Shown: positions 37,595 through 47,866, numbered from the stretch's first letter. The stretch is DNA of 64,000 nt from Ramicandelaber brevisporus (GCA_025201865.1 MU602684.1:37713-101712); one strand, 5' to 3'. The notes: generated by a model from the sequence alone, not told the origin. Numbers and translations are program-made.

Positions 37595-39380
37595 TATTTG
37601 AACAAGGTAAATATTGTACAAGGAAGAAAAAAACAAGTGAGCAGAGGATAGGTGGTATATGTGTGACGGTGTGATGGTATGCTAGAGTGCTTGAGGGTTA
37701 ATCGAATGATGAACAGTGTGACGCGATACGAACTGCAAAAAAAAAAGAACACACACACGCACACACACGTACAAAAATGAGAGGACGGTCAATTTGATAT
37801 GCGCAGCGTCGAAGTCTTGTTTTTTTATTATAACAAAAAAGGTTGGACAGGAAAAGCAGTGACGTTGAAGTGAAAGAGGAGTGTGCAGTGTGAGGGTGAG
37901 CTGACAGTGAACGACGCAGGTACACGATATACGGTCTCAAATGAAAGTGGATGAGAGAGAGAGCGTGAGTGAGTAAGTGAGTGATAAACAGTGATAAAGA
38001 GAGAGAAATAACAAGGTGAATTGCTTGCAATTGTGAGTGAGTGGGCGAGTTGGTGGGTGAGTGAGTGTGTGGGTGAGTGTGTGGGAGGGGATAATGTGAG
38101 TGACAATAGGCTGTCAGTCTTGATAAATGACTGGTAAATTTGTAGTGTCTCCGCAATATATAACCTGCGACGGACGGTGGTGACAGTCTCTTTTTGTATT
38201 ATTTAATGAGACAAGACCAGAACAGGAATAATTGATGACGTTCAGTTTTGTTTTTGACTCAAAGGTTCAGGAGGTCAATGAAAGGCTAAAACGCAAAGTA
38301 ACGTAATGATGAACTTGGACAAAGCGGTTGATTATTAGATGGAGCGGAGAGTGAAAGTAATCAATTGCAGTTGCAGTTGCAGTTGGAGCTACTGAACATT
38401 CTTATATGCACAAAGAAGGACGAAAGAAAAGAAAACACAAGCACGTGAGCGGCAGAGAGTTCACTGGACTGGGAAGCACACGTATACGTTGCACAACAAT
38501 CTTTCTTTCTTTCTCTCTTTCTCTCTTTCTTTCTTTGCCTTCTTTCTGATACAGGGATGAGTGAGTGAGTGAGTAGTTGGTTGGTAGGTTGGTGCATGTC
38601 TTGTTATTCCAAAAGCGGATTAGATAGCATGAACTGCATCACTAATAAAAAACGAATTGGGTGGTGACCTGCATTCGTTACAAATTGTAATGGTCGATAG
38701 GCACGCGGTCATTACACACCGGACGACGGCGGTCCGATTGCAATCAAGGAGAGAGAGAGAGAGAAAGAGTATCTGAGAAGAGAAAATCGACTTTCACTGT
38801 GAAATCAAATGAAAAAGACAAGACAAGAAAAGACAAGAATGAGACTGTGAGCAGCATTGGCCGATCAAATCACCTTACCAGTGACAGCTCTGATTGCAAG
38901 TAATCTTAGCAACAACCGCGTCGACAATGAGATTCGTTCACTGCTGGCGGTGTGCACCTGAGATATTGAACATGGTTCGTAAATGATAAGCTGCGTTCAA
39001 CAAAACTCAGCCAAAAACAAAAAACAAAAAACAAAAAACAAAAACACTATGCTCTATAGTGATGGATGCGCTATCTGGAGAATACATGCGCTATCACGAT
39101 ACACGTACACATCTAAAATTAGAACCAAATTACGAGAATAGAGTAATCAACTATAGATGATTCAGTTTAAACGATATCTGTGATGATCACTCAATTATTT
39201 TGTTTCACTGAGAAGACAGTATACCGAACCGAGCCACAATGGACGTGCAAGGATCGACAATCATCGTTTACATCAATCTAACAGCGCAATGCGATCATTA
39301 ATGTGTGACATGATCTCATCATCTCAGTTTAAAAATAACTGCTCATTAAGCCTTTTCAAGTAAATATATCGTGGAGCAAA
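37595..39380. other. intergenic region upstream of the HAL4/5-like kinase
   Basis: About 1.8 kb, no supported gene. It holds GTGAGT repeats (37960-38095), a TTTC/CTTT run (38501-38536), TGCAGT repeats (38364-38385) and a CAAAAAA repeat (39015-39047). The part 39050-39350 is non-repetitive and A/T-rich, with single C-box and D-box look-alikes only. Confidence 0.6.
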
Positions 39381-39839
39381 TCATTTAGAGACACGTGTTG
39401 GATAAGATAAAGCTGTAAATGAGTTGTAATATGGCGGCATGACACGCTGGTATGTTGGTTGCGGTGGCGGTGGTTGCGGTGGCGGCGGCATCAGTGGTCG
39501 AGAATGTGGTACATCCTCGGCATCCATAGATGGTAGCATGATAAAGTCAGAGTATTGATGATGATGGTGTACGCGCTCGACACGTTCTGCCTTGTATTGT
39601 TGATACTTGCTCTGGATATAGAACATGAACCACCCGAGAATGGCGGATACAACAACTGCAACGAGGAGGAAGGTAATTACACGCGCAATGGGGCTTGGGG
39701 TTGGTGACGCAAGTGCGCCGCGCTTGCTGTTGCCGCCAATGACCGAGGACGGCGATGGCAAGCTCGATGGAATGAGCGGGTCAATATGCTGCAGCTGTTG
39801 TTGTTGCTGGTATTGCTGGTATTGTTGTTGAACATACAT
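39381..39839 (-). CDS. single-pass membrane protein with PPYY motif (hypothetical)
   Basis: The product is 152 aa: a Gln/Tyr-rich N-terminus, a Ser/Pro linker, one membrane segment (about residues 52-73, VITFLLVAVVVSAILGWFMF), then a basic juxtamembrane stretch with HHHH and a Pro-rich tail with PPPPQPPPPQP and VMPPYYNSF. PPxY is the ligand of WW domains such as those in Rsp5/Nedd4 ligases, so a ligase adaptor or substrate role is possible. Positive charge follows the membrane segment, which suggests the C-terminal tail is cytosolic. It is divergent from BDP1 (218 bp) and shares its promoter. No family is recognised. Confidence 0.65.
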   Translation of the reverse strand: MYVQQQYQQYQQQQQLQHIDPLIPSSLPSPSSVIGGNSKRGALASPTPSPIARVITFLLVAVVVSAILGWFMFYIQSKYQQYKAERVERVHHHHQYSDFIMLPSMDAEDVPHSRPLMPPPPQPPPPQPTYQRVMPPYYNSFTALSYPTRVSK

Positions 39840-40057
39840 ATGTTTTTTTTATTTGAAGTGCGGGTTAGGAAGCATAAGGACTGCTTTAGTGGAAGATGCC
39901 TCATGCATTGTCGAGTACCGTCGAATGTGGCTGGCCATGTTGTTGGATGTCTGTTTCTGAATCCGACAGCTTTTTGTTTTGTTTTGTTTTGTTTTGTTGT
40001 TTTTGTTTCGTCGCATTACTTTAATTATTATCACCACAACCAAGCGGATTATTCTAC

Positions 40058-41941
40058 ATGGCATACACCTCGATTCGAGTTGAAAAGGGCAACCGGTCGT
40101 TTGCGCCTGGCCCTCGAGTGCGTCCTCGCGGCAACCAAGACGGCGCTCAAGCAGGAGCGACCGGCAGCGCCAGTCAGCCACCACCAGCTGGTGATGCCCA
40201 GTCTGATCGAACGGCGGCTACATCGGCAAACACAACAACAACAACAGCAACAGCAGCAACAACAACAACAGCAACAGCAACGACAACAGCTACGGTAGGA
40301 TCAGGAGCGAGACCAGCACCACAGCGGAGACCAGTCCCGGCATCACAGCCGCCGGCAGCTTCGTCAGGACCAGCTCTGCTAAGAGTTTTGCAGGCAGCCG
40401 ACCATTCCAGTGCAGTTCCGGTCCCACCGTCGCAGTCAGCACAGTTTGAGTCATCGATTGCACAGCCAGCCCAAACAACATTAGCTGCCGCATCGACATT
40501 GACGGAAGCTGGAGGTAGTAGTATTACATTTGGTCTGCCAGGCACCGATCACAGTGGATCAAACAATGTGCCCAGTTTGCCATCATTGCAAAAGACATCA
40601 TCTGCAACACGACGGCCTGCAGCTATCTCTGCTCGGCCAGCAGCAACAGCAATCACGGTTGGAACACCAGGTGACAGAACGCCAGAATCAAGCCCAGAGG
40701 TCATCCAGCCGACCACTAAAAGAGCTCGCACGGCACGGAGTAAAGAGGCTGCGCCAAGCAAGGCTGGCAAAACAACGAAGCGTGCGACAGCGGGTTCAGC
40801 AGTGGCAGCCACTGCAAGAAGCGCCGATATAGAGGATGAAGGCGAGGGTGAGGGTGGCGGTGGCGGCGAGGAGTTTACTATTCAGGTGCGCGCAATGCCA
40901 CGGAGAGGTGTCAGAAAAGCTACTACAGCAAATAACAAGGGCATCGATGGGAGCAAAAGTAAAGGTAATGGCAATGAAAAAGGCAAGGGCAAGGGCAAAG
41001 CGAAAGCAGCGCCAGCACCAGAACATGCAGACATTGCAGATTCCGATGGTAGCGATGAAGATGGAATGAATGAGAAGGCTACAGTTGATGTCACTGAACG
41101 ACCACTCAAGTACTTCATCAATCTCAAAGGTGGTGAGAGATCGGCATCTTGGAAAGCAGCTCAGCAGCAGTTACTGGACAATGCAGCGGCAAACGCAGCT
41201 GGACGCAAGTCGAAGACAGGCGAATCGGAACATACTTTGAAAACAGCAGAGTCATCATCTGCGCCGACTCCAGCTCCATCTGCTACGCCACAGCCAGCAG
41301 CATCAGCAGCATCAGAATCAGCGCCATCAGGTGGTGGTCCTCGAGTCAAAGTTGTCAATGGTCGAATTGTTGTTGATCAAGAATCGATTACAGTTTCTCA
41401 AACAGATGGAACGAGTGGTGGCGTGGATGAGTCACTCGGCATTGTAGATGAAAGTATGGATACACGCATCATTAATCAAAACACATACTTGAAACGTAAG
41501 GCTGGCAACACTCGAAGATGGACCACCGCAGAGACTGAGCACTTTTACTTTGTATTACAGCGGTGTGGATCAGACTTTACAGACATGATGAAATTCTTTA
41601 GCAATAGAAATCGATATCAGCTGGTTAACAAGTTCAAAAACGAAGAGAAGAAGAATCCATCAAAAATAACACGTGCTCTGATGAATCCGATATTTGAACG
41701 ACCAACTACAAGATTCTCGGCTGAAGCAGATGCACCTGTGCCTATTGAGACTCCTGTCAAAGTCCAAACTGTAAACGATGCCGTGAGTACACTTGAGCCA
41801 GAGAAGTCGGCCGAACAGCAGCATAACGAACAGTCAGCCGAAGTACAGCCATCTCAACAGCGCGCTGCTGGTGAGTTTAGTGTGCCCGACCAGCTTTCCG
41901 ATAGCGATAATGAAGGCAACGATGATGGCAATGATGACTAG
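40058..41941 (+). CDS. BDP1: TFIIIB component B'' (Bdp1)
   Basis: The product is 627 aa. The N-terminus IRVEKGNRSFAPGPRVRPRG matches the conserved start of fungal Bdp1. The extended SANT domain lies near residues 475-550: LKRKAGNTRRWTTAETEHFY, FVLQRCGSDFTDMMKFF, then NRNRYQLVNKFKNEEKKNP, with the long basic helix typical of Bdp1. Between them is low-complexity sequence with polyT/A, Lys/Gly-rich and acidic stretches. Bdp1 joins TBP and Brf1 to form TFIIIB, which positions RNA polymerase III on tRNA and 5S genes. The tail is acidic. Other frames over the CAACAACA repeat are artefacts. Confidence 0.9.
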   Translation: MAYTSIRVEKGNRSFAPGPRVRPRGNQDGAQAGATGSASQPPPAGDAQSDRTAATSANTTTTTATAATTTTATATTTATVGSGARPAPQRRPVPASQPPAASSGPALLRVLQAADHSSAVPVPPSQSAQFESSIAQPAQTTLAAASTLTEAGGSSITFGLPGTDHSGSNNVPSLPSLQKTSSATRRPAAISARPAATAITVGTPGDRTPESSPEVIQPTTKRARTARSKEAAPSKAGKTTKRATAGSAVAATARSADIEDEGEGEGGGGGEEFTIQVRAMPRRGVRKATTANNKGIDGSKSKGNGNEKGKGKGKAKAAPAPEHADIADSDGSDEDGMNEKATVDVTERPLKYFINLKGGERSASWKAAQQQLLDNAAANAAGRKSKTGESEHTLKTAESSSAPTPAPSATPQPAASAASESAPSGGGPRVKVVNGRIVVDQESITVSQTDGTSGGVDESLGIVDESMDTRIINQNTYLKRKAGNTRRWTTAETEHFYFVLQRCGSDFTDMMKFFSNRNRYQLVNKFKNEEKKNPSKITRALMNPIFERPTTRFSAEADAPVPIETPVKVQTVNDAVSTLEPEKSAEQQHNEQSAEVQPSQQRAAGEFSVPDQLSDSDNEGNDDGNDD

Positions 41942-42040
41942 GCTCCCTCCCTCCATTAATACAGCTAACTTAATTTGTGTCTCCTTTCTTTGTATGTTAA
42001 TAGTTTATTATTATTATTATTGTTGTTGTTACTATTGTGA

Positions 42041-42426
42041 TTAAGCAATGATAGCATCTGCCTCGATCTCAACGAGCATATCAGGGTTGATGAGACCTTT
42101 AACCTCAACCATTGTTGCAACCGGTCGGATATCACCAAACACCTCACCGTGTGCCTTGCCAATCGCTTCCCAGTCGCGCTGGATATTTGTAACAAACATG
42201 CGTGTCCGGACGACGTGTTCGACTGAAGCACCCGCCTGCTCCAATGCGTTTCGGATGGTCTTCAGTGTCTGCACAGCCTGGGCATAGGCGTCGCCCTTGC
42301 CAACGAGCTCTCCAGTTGCTGGCTCGACGGCGGTACTGCCAGCGATAAAGACTTGGTTGCCGACGCGAACTGCACGTGAATAGCCAACCCGTGCCTCCCA
42401 TGGCCCACCAGAGCCAAAGTTCGTGC

Positions 42427-42460
<34 letters not shown>

Positions 42461-42478
42461 GCCAGTGGTAGCTGTCAT
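42041..42478 (-). CDS. RidA/YjgF-family protein
   Basis: The product is 145 aa from the ATG at 42478. After an N-terminal polyQ tract (from a CTG repeat, 42430-42461) there is a complete RidA fold: SRAVRVGNQVFIAGSTAV, a K-GDAYAQ segment, TLKTIRNALEQAGASVEHVV, RTRMFVTNI, RPVATMVEV and LVEIEADAII. RidA proteins hydrolyse reactive enamines/imines such as 2-aminoacrylate, but this branch (RPVATMVEV in place of PARxxVxV) may have another substrate. Length without the Gln tract is normal. The gene is convergent with BDP1 (99 bp) and divergent from the REG1-like gene. Confidence 0.88.
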
Positions 42479-42884
42479 TTTCAATTCAGTTCAGCTCGGC
42501 TCGGCTTCGTTTGGCTTCGTTTGGTTCGGTTTGGTTTATGTCAGCTCTTTGTCGGAGAGGAGGGGTTTATGAATCCGGCTGTGTGATACCATTTGACTGT
42601 GAATCAGGCCATTGTTTGTCCCTTTTTCTTTCTCTCTCTTCTCTCTTCTCTCTCTCAGCGATCCAAGATATGCCGCGATGGATGGATGGATGGATGGATG
42701 GATTGATACGCTAGCCTGCCAAGAGGACAACAAACACGCCTCTTCCTTCACCTTCACCTCCACCGCGACAACCGGGACAGTACAAAGTGTGTCTTCTAGC
42801 AAACTTCTTTCCTCTCTTCTTCTGCTTTTCTCTTCTGCTTTTTTCCCCCTCTGCTTTTCTCTTTTGACTCTGTCTTTATTTTGA
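42479..42884. other. divergent promoter region RidA / REG1-like
   Basis: No gene seen. It contains CGGCTTCGTTTGG-type repeats (42495-42530), a GATG repeat (42676-42702) and a CT-rich stretch just before the REG1-like start. Confidence 0.6.
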
Positions 42885-45800
42885 ATGGCTCTATCGATTG
42901 ACATGGCAGCAGCAGTAATAGAAGAGAGACTGACCACATGCAATGGCAAATGCAATATTGAGGTGGAAAGGAATGTAGTGCGGCCCAATACGTGCACAAA
43001 TTGCGACACCGCCAGTGGCAGGGACAATAGTTTGATGGTCGATCATTGCGGCATTCATCCTGACCTTTCACAACTGCACAAACCATCCAGGCTGCAACAG
43101 CTGTTGCTTGAATCTCACTCCATTTCGACCCCATCTTCGCACGCTAAATCTAGTACGCCAGCAGAATCATCTCACCTCATCAGCTACAACGACAGCAGCA
43201 ACAACAATAACAACCAAAAAGCAGAAGAAACACAAGCACCAGATAAGGACGAAGACGACGACGACAACGAAGAAGAAGAAGAAGAAAGCGAGGGAGACAC
43301 TGCAACAGTATCTGCAGGCGCAGCCATCGTCGCCACCTGCAACACCAGCACTTTCAACAGTATTATCAGCAATACAAGCGAACATTGCTCAGCTCACCCG
43401 ATTGACGCGCCATCTGCCACCCGCACAACGAACTCTCAAACGAGCAATCCCGAAACAACAGCAGTGGCAGCAGTGGCAGCAGTGGAGAGAGCAGGAACAG
43501 CGACAGCGACAGCTGCACTTGCACGTGACGACCACAATATCAGTGTAACGTCAACAGCGACAAGAACGCTGAAAGCCAACTCAGACTTGCTGTCACAGTC
43601 AAACGGCGGCGGTGGTGGTTGTGGTGGTGGTGGTTGTAACTCTTTGTGTTTGCACAGCGACAGCAACAGTAACAAAAGCAACAACAGCAACAGCAACCAC
43701 AGCAACGAGGACGACGTCTCATCTCGAACCATTTCACAAACAACAACTCTGCCAATGCCGGTTGTATCACCATCTAGCCCTGTGCCTGGGTCTTCATCGA
43801 GTGCATCCGACGATGCATCTGACTCTGATCCACACATGCTCTCGAAACACTCCTCGCCACCAGCATCGATTTCTACAATCACGTATGACAGTCTCGCGTT
43901 AGCCAATGGCAATGTTCAAAGAGACATTCCACTGCCACACGCCGATATGCACGTTGACTATTTGACTCATAACTGGTCAGACGAAGAGTTAATTTATTGC
44001 TGGCGTACAGTGGCCCGCAGAAAAGAGGGACTTGCAAATGGGCCGCGCTTAGAGAATGCAGCATGGAGAGTATGGGCCAAATGCCAAGGAAAGCTCAGAA
44101 CAGTTCGGCCAGAATTGCTCAACTGGTTTAAAGACAACGATTTGACGTGGCTGTATGGTCCATTGTTTGTACTGCCAGAAACTAATAGGCAGCAGAGTCA
44201 GTCGTTTACACCAAAGAATGGAAGTGCAGCCCAGTCGATATCAAGCTCGCCAAGAGGATCAATCTCGAAAATTAACGGGAATGGACGAAGAGCATCAACT
44301 ACCGATGTCAAAGGAACTGCATTCCAGCAGCAACAGCACCAGCAGCAGCAGAATTACCCCATCTTGAAGTCAGCACTGAAGAAACGGCCCTTGCCAACTG
44401 ATCCCATTGCACAACTGGCTGCAGCGCGGTTTGGAGCCAATCACGTGCTGCTGAGGCGGTTCTCGTCCACATCGGCAACCTCCGGAGTCAGCGGTTCAGC
44501 AGCATTCACAACAGCCGCATCTTCATCTTCATCAGCAAATACAACAACAGCAGCAACAGCAGCAGCAATACCGGCTGATTCTCGGATACGTGGGTACCTG
44601 CTAGCAAATGGCACACCCTCGGGGATTCGGTCATTGCCTGCCACACCGTGTCTGTCAAATTCCCACTTTGACGATTACTTCAATTCAAAGCCATTGGGAT
44701 CAGCTGCTACTGGCGTAGATACTCCAACACCAACATCATCTGCCAGCGGACATGGAAGCGGAAATGGAAATGGATATGGACACGAACATGCAGCGACCGG
44801 CGGTGACTCTGGCTTCGACTCTGCAATTGATGGAAATGCACTTGGTATCAGCAGGTTTAGCATCGATGGCAACAGCAGCAGTCCCACAGTCACGTTTGCG
44901 CCACTTGTTGGTTCTCCGGTGGAAATTAATGCGGAGGATGCGCCTCAATCTCCACAGTCACCAAAGCCCAAGCCCAAGTTACGATTTAATGACTCTGTGG
45001 AACAATGTATTGCGGTTGACTCTTACGATGACAACAGCGACTCGTACAGCAGCTCATCGGACGATGGTTATGGCAGCTATATGGACACGTATGGCTATAA
45101 CCCAAACAAGCGCAACCGCAGCAATGATAACTATGACAGCAATGGCAGTGGAAATGGATACGCAGCAACATCGACCATCAGCTCAAATGATTCAGTCGAT
45201 TTCCGGGAAAAGTACATGAGAACACAGCAGCGTCTAAGACAGGTTCATGGCGAGTCAATTGTGCCAGTTCAGCCACCAAGAAGGAGGAAACAGCGAGCCA
45301 GCATTGCACGACTGGAACCAACGACACTCAAAGAGGATCCAGATACAGCAACTGAGGCGTACTATTCTTTCTTCCGCAGCTCATCTTCCAATTCCAGTAG
45401 TAACAGCAGCAGTAGCAGCAGTAGCAGCAGCAGCAGCAGCAATGGTAGTGGTGATGACGGGGCTGTTTCGCGATCAGCATCGCTTAACCCACTTGGCGCA
45501 TCAGCCTCACTCAGAGCTTCCTCGACATCGGTGCAGTCGGACTCTACCATTCATCACCGTTACAATGACTTTGACAACCAACGTGGTGCCAATGGGAACT
45601 CATCGTTCTTACAAGGTGTACTTGCCAGGCTACCCTGGAGCTCTGGAGCTCGACCTACCCAGCATCCGCCGCCTTCGCCTACACTGGCAGCCTCTCTAGC
45701 ACCCAGCCACTTGCCATCCCAATCACCTCCCTCTAACACAGTATCCGAGACGCCTGCATCACAATGGCACGATCTTTTCCAGCCACCCAACAGCACGCCT

Positions 45801-46121
45801 ACTACCGAGAGACCGCCCTCAGCATCACCTCCTTCACAATCATCAACTCTCGATACAGGTACTACTACAACCTATGGAATAAGCGATGCAGTATTTGACC
45901 AGTATCCAGGTTCATCATCGTACGACGATTACGACGACCAGGATGGCGAGTTTTACGACAGTGGTCCAGTCTCTGCTCGTTTCGCTGATCGTACATCTAG
46001 CGGTGCATTTGGCGCTCTGGCAGACACTTATTCGCTCACTGACCAGATTGAGGACGTTGTAGCCAATGTCCAAGATATTGTTGGCTGGTGCACATCAATG
46101 CTTAGTCGAACCATCTTTTAA
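42885..46121 (+). CDS. Reg1-like PP1 regulatory protein with DUF1752-type domain
   Basis: The product is 1078 aa, mostly disordered. The DUF1752-type segment lies at about residues 385-430: ENAAWRVWAKCQGKLRTVRP followed by LLNWFKDNDLTWLYGPLF. Further conserved short motifs are LKSALKKRPLP (about 490), LRFNDSVEQCIAVD (about 705), in which KLRF fits the RVxF-type PP1-docking pattern, and FREKYMRTQQRLRQ (about 775). This order resembles yeast Reg1/Reg2, which target the PP1 catalytic subunit Glc7 to Snf1 in glucose signalling. The remainder has polyS (about 830-850), acidic, Asn and Ala tracts. It is divergent from the RidA gene. Confidence 0.72.
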   Translation: MALSIDMAAAVIEERLTTCNGKCNIEVERNVVRPNTCTNCDTASGRDNSLMVDHCGIHPDLSQLHKPSRLQQLLLESHSISTPSSHAKSSTPAESSHLISYNDSSNNNNNQKAEETQAPDKDEDDDDNEEEEEESEGDTATVSAGAAIVATCNTSTFNSIISNTSEHCSAHPIDAPSATRTTNSQTSNPETTAVAAVAAVERAGTATATAALARDDHNISVTSTATRTLKANSDLLSQSNGGGGGCGGGGCNSLCLHSDSNSNKSNNSNSNHSNEDDVSSRTISQTTTLPMPVVSPSSPVPGSSSSASDDASDSDPHMLSKHSSPPASISTITYDSLALANGNVQRDIPLPHADMHVDYLTHNWSDEELIYCWRTVARRKEGLANGPRLENAAWRVWAKCQGKLRTVRPELLNWFKDNDLTWLYGPLFVLPETNRQQSQSFTPKNGSAAQSISSSPRGSISKINGNGRRASTTDVKGTAFQQQQHQQQQNYPILKSALKKRPLPTDPIAQLAAARFGANHVLLRRFSSTSATSGVSGSAAFTTAASSSSSANTTTAATAAAIPADSRIRGYLLANGTPSGIRSLPATPCLSNSHFDDYFNSKPLGSAATGVDTPTPTSSASGHGSGNGNGYGHEHAATGGDSGFDSAIDGNALGISRFSIDGNSSSPTVTFAPLVGSPVEINAEDAPQSPQSPKPKPKLRFNDSVEQCIAVDSYDDNSDSYSSSSDDGYGSYMDTYGYNPNKRNRSNDNYDSNGSGNGYAATSTISSNDSVDFREKYMRTQQRLRQVHGESIVPVQPPRRRKQRASIARLEPTTLKEDPDTATEAYYSFFRSSSSNSSSNSSSSSSSSSSSSNGSGDDGAVSRSASLNPLGASASLRASSTSVQSDSTIHHRYNDFDNQRGANGNSSFLQGVLARLPWSSGARPTQHPPPSPTLAASLAPSHLPSQSPPSNTVSETPASQWHDLFQPPNSTPTTERPPSASPPSQSSTLDTGTTTTYGISDAVFDQYPGSSSYDDYDDQDGEFYDSGPVSARFADRTSSGAFGALADTYSLTDQIEDVVANVQDIVGWCTSMLSRTIF
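45386..45447. repeat. AGC repeat (polySer in the REG1-like protein)
   Basis: AGC/AGT trinucleotide run encoding about 20 Ser inside the REG1-like coding region. Confidence 0.85.
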
Positions 46122-46960
46122 ATTTCGCCTCCACGTTTATTATTATTATTACCATTACTATATTATATTCTGTTTACGCACACATTCTTGCTTTTTCTTC
46201 TTACTCTTCTTCGTCATCATCATCTTCTTCTTCTTCTTTGTCATCTGCTTCACTATTTGTCTCTCTGTCGACATTTGATGATTCACCATTTCGACCGCCT
46301 ATCACTATTACCGCTAATGTTTGTTTTAAACACCTTCCATTTTACCAATCGCTTTCTCTAACTTTGCATGTTTAACGTAGCATGATTAATCCTTTAAGTT
46401 GAACTTGAAGACCAAGTAATGAAACCGCTGATTCACTTGGCCAATGATTCACAGATATCCAGATTCTTGGCGTCTCTTATCTTACACTATGTTCTTGAAC
46501 TTCAAATGACTCTCGTATAGTTTAACATTATAGTCTTTCGAGCCGATTATGCACATAATTATCATGAAGAGTGTCATGCATCCTTAAAAGGTCATTTTTT
46601 CTCTGCTTTACTCCACCTCTATTGTTGTTAGCTACATGATCTATGCTGAAACGCACTGGTGGATCAACTATCGACATGCCAGCAAGCAAGACAATGGCCG
46701 GCATAAAGGCAGCAACTTTGGGATCTGCCGAATGCCACTTCTATTGAAAGCAGCCTCCTGTTAGGTTTATATTAGTCCTAGAAGACGCAGTTCCAAACCA
46801 TCTGTCTTTTTGAGCTAGTAAACTGTTCTTTCCTCGAGCTCGTAAACAAGCGCTAACCACTCTGCCACTGATAGTAAAATTCTACATCGAAAAGGACGGA
46901 AATGTGTTAACTAAAAGATAAATGAAAAATTACAATAAAAGATGTGGCAATGAGTCAGAT
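46122..46960. other. intergenic region with tRNA-like relic
   Basis: Convergent 3' ends of the REG1-like and protease genes. The first 200 bp is T-rich with TTC repeats. From 46320 on it is unusually complex, non-repetitive A/T-rich DNA containing the tRNA-like element at 46789-46867. No protein gene seen. Confidence 0.55.
46789..46867 (-). ncRNA. tRNA-like relic (pol III A and B boxes)
   Basis: On the minus strand the sequence TGGCAGAGTGG (46867-46857) matches the pol III A box and continues into GTTAGCGC as in a D arm. GGTTTGGAACT (46799-46789) is a degenerate B box at 68 bp spacing. D-stem pairing is poor and I cannot pair an acceptor stem, so this is more likely a decayed tRNA or tRNA-derived SINE than a working tRNA gene. 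Confidence 0.35.
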
Positions 46961-47866
46961 TTAAGCACCAATTGTGATGTCGCCAACTGATGCACCAGCA
47001 TTGGTAGCAATCCAGTTAATGTAATAATTCGAGTGCACAAAGAAGTCCAATGAAGTTGGATCATTGCACTTCTCGACGTTTCCAAACGACGTGGTTCCAA
47101 CCAATGCCCATCCATGCGGTCCGCTTCCACCGCTGCTCACCGGACGAACCAAAGGACCACCACTGTCTCCGTTGCAAACCGCGGTGTTCGTCAGCGTATA
47201 CTTGGTGCACACCCATATATCATTTGGAGTGGTGTAGTTGGTGTTACCGGTTATGCACTCTGCAGTTGGACCAACCTTCAAGTCAGCCTTCATGAGCTGA
47301 GAGGGAGTGTTGCCGTTCTGGTCAACGCCAAATCCAACAGCGGTGACCACGTCGCTTTCGGCGTTTTGGCCCGTGTAAATCTTGATTGGTGAAGCGTTTG
47401 ACGAATTTGGAACACTGCTGCTCAGCGTCAAAAGGGCAATGTCACCCTTCAGGTCGTCAGTGTTATAATCCGGATGGCGAGTCACCTTACTCACAGAGTA
47501 TTTGGTGCCGCCACTGGCGCTGGTCGAGCCAGCGTAGACCGTAAAGTACCAGCCAGGTCCAATACCGCCAAAGATGGTTTCGACACAGTGGCCAGCAGTC
47601 AGGACAACGTTGGGACGAATCAAGACACCGGTGCAAAGGGAGAACCAAGTGGACACTCGAACCGTGAAAGGAGCTTCGCCAGCAGCGACAACTTGGCCAT
47701 TGACGATCTGAGGAGTGATACCGCCGTGAGTGGAATCAGACTTGGCCTTGGCGAGACGCTTAAGTGGAGTCCAGAGCTCCTTCTTGGGAGAGGTAGCAGG
47801 AACGGTTGCGGCGGATGCGAGGGTGGCCAGCAAAGCGACAGCGGCCAAGAAGTTGTAGCGGACCAT
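46961..47866 (-). CDS. secreted S1 (chymotrypsin-fold) serine protease
   Basis: The product is 301 aa from the ATG at 47866. Signal peptide MVRYNFLAAVALLATLASAA is followed by a basic propeptide (about 21-53) and a mature start IVNGQVVAAGEAPFTV. The catalytic triad is clear: His93 in LTAGHC, Asp142 in GDIALL and Ser235 in CNGDSGGPL. The residue at the S1-pocket position equivalent to trypsin Asp189 is Ala (NTAVCNGDS), so Arg/Lys specificity is not expected. It is probably an extracellular digestive or host-directed protease. The strong codon bias suggests high expression. Cysteine pairing is reduced relative to animal trypsins. Confidence 0.93.
   Translation of the reverse strand: MVRYNFLAAVALLATLASAATVPATSPKKELWTPLKRLAKAKSDSTHGGITPQIVNGQVVAAGEAPFTVRVSTWFSLCTGVLIRPNVVLTAGHCVETIFGGIGPGWYFTVYAGSTSASGGTKYSVSKVTRHPDYNTDDLKGDIALLTLSSSVPNSSNASPIKIYTGQNAESDVVTAVGFGVDQNGNTPSQLMKADLKVGPTAECITGNTNYTTPNDIWVCTKYTLTNTAVCNGDSGGPLVRPVSSGGSGPHGWALVGTTSFGNVEKCNDPTSLDFFVHSNYYINWIATNAGASVGDITIGA

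Noticed and set aside
39155-39215. Possible C/D-box snoRNA (TGATGA-like and CTGA words)
   Set aside because: The boxes are only about 27 nt apart, no terminal stem is visible, and such short words are expected by chance.
43436-43912. 158-codon minus-strand frame inside the REG1-like gene
   Set aside because: Its Leu and Pro runs are the antisense of CAG and GGT repeats within the well-supported sense gene.
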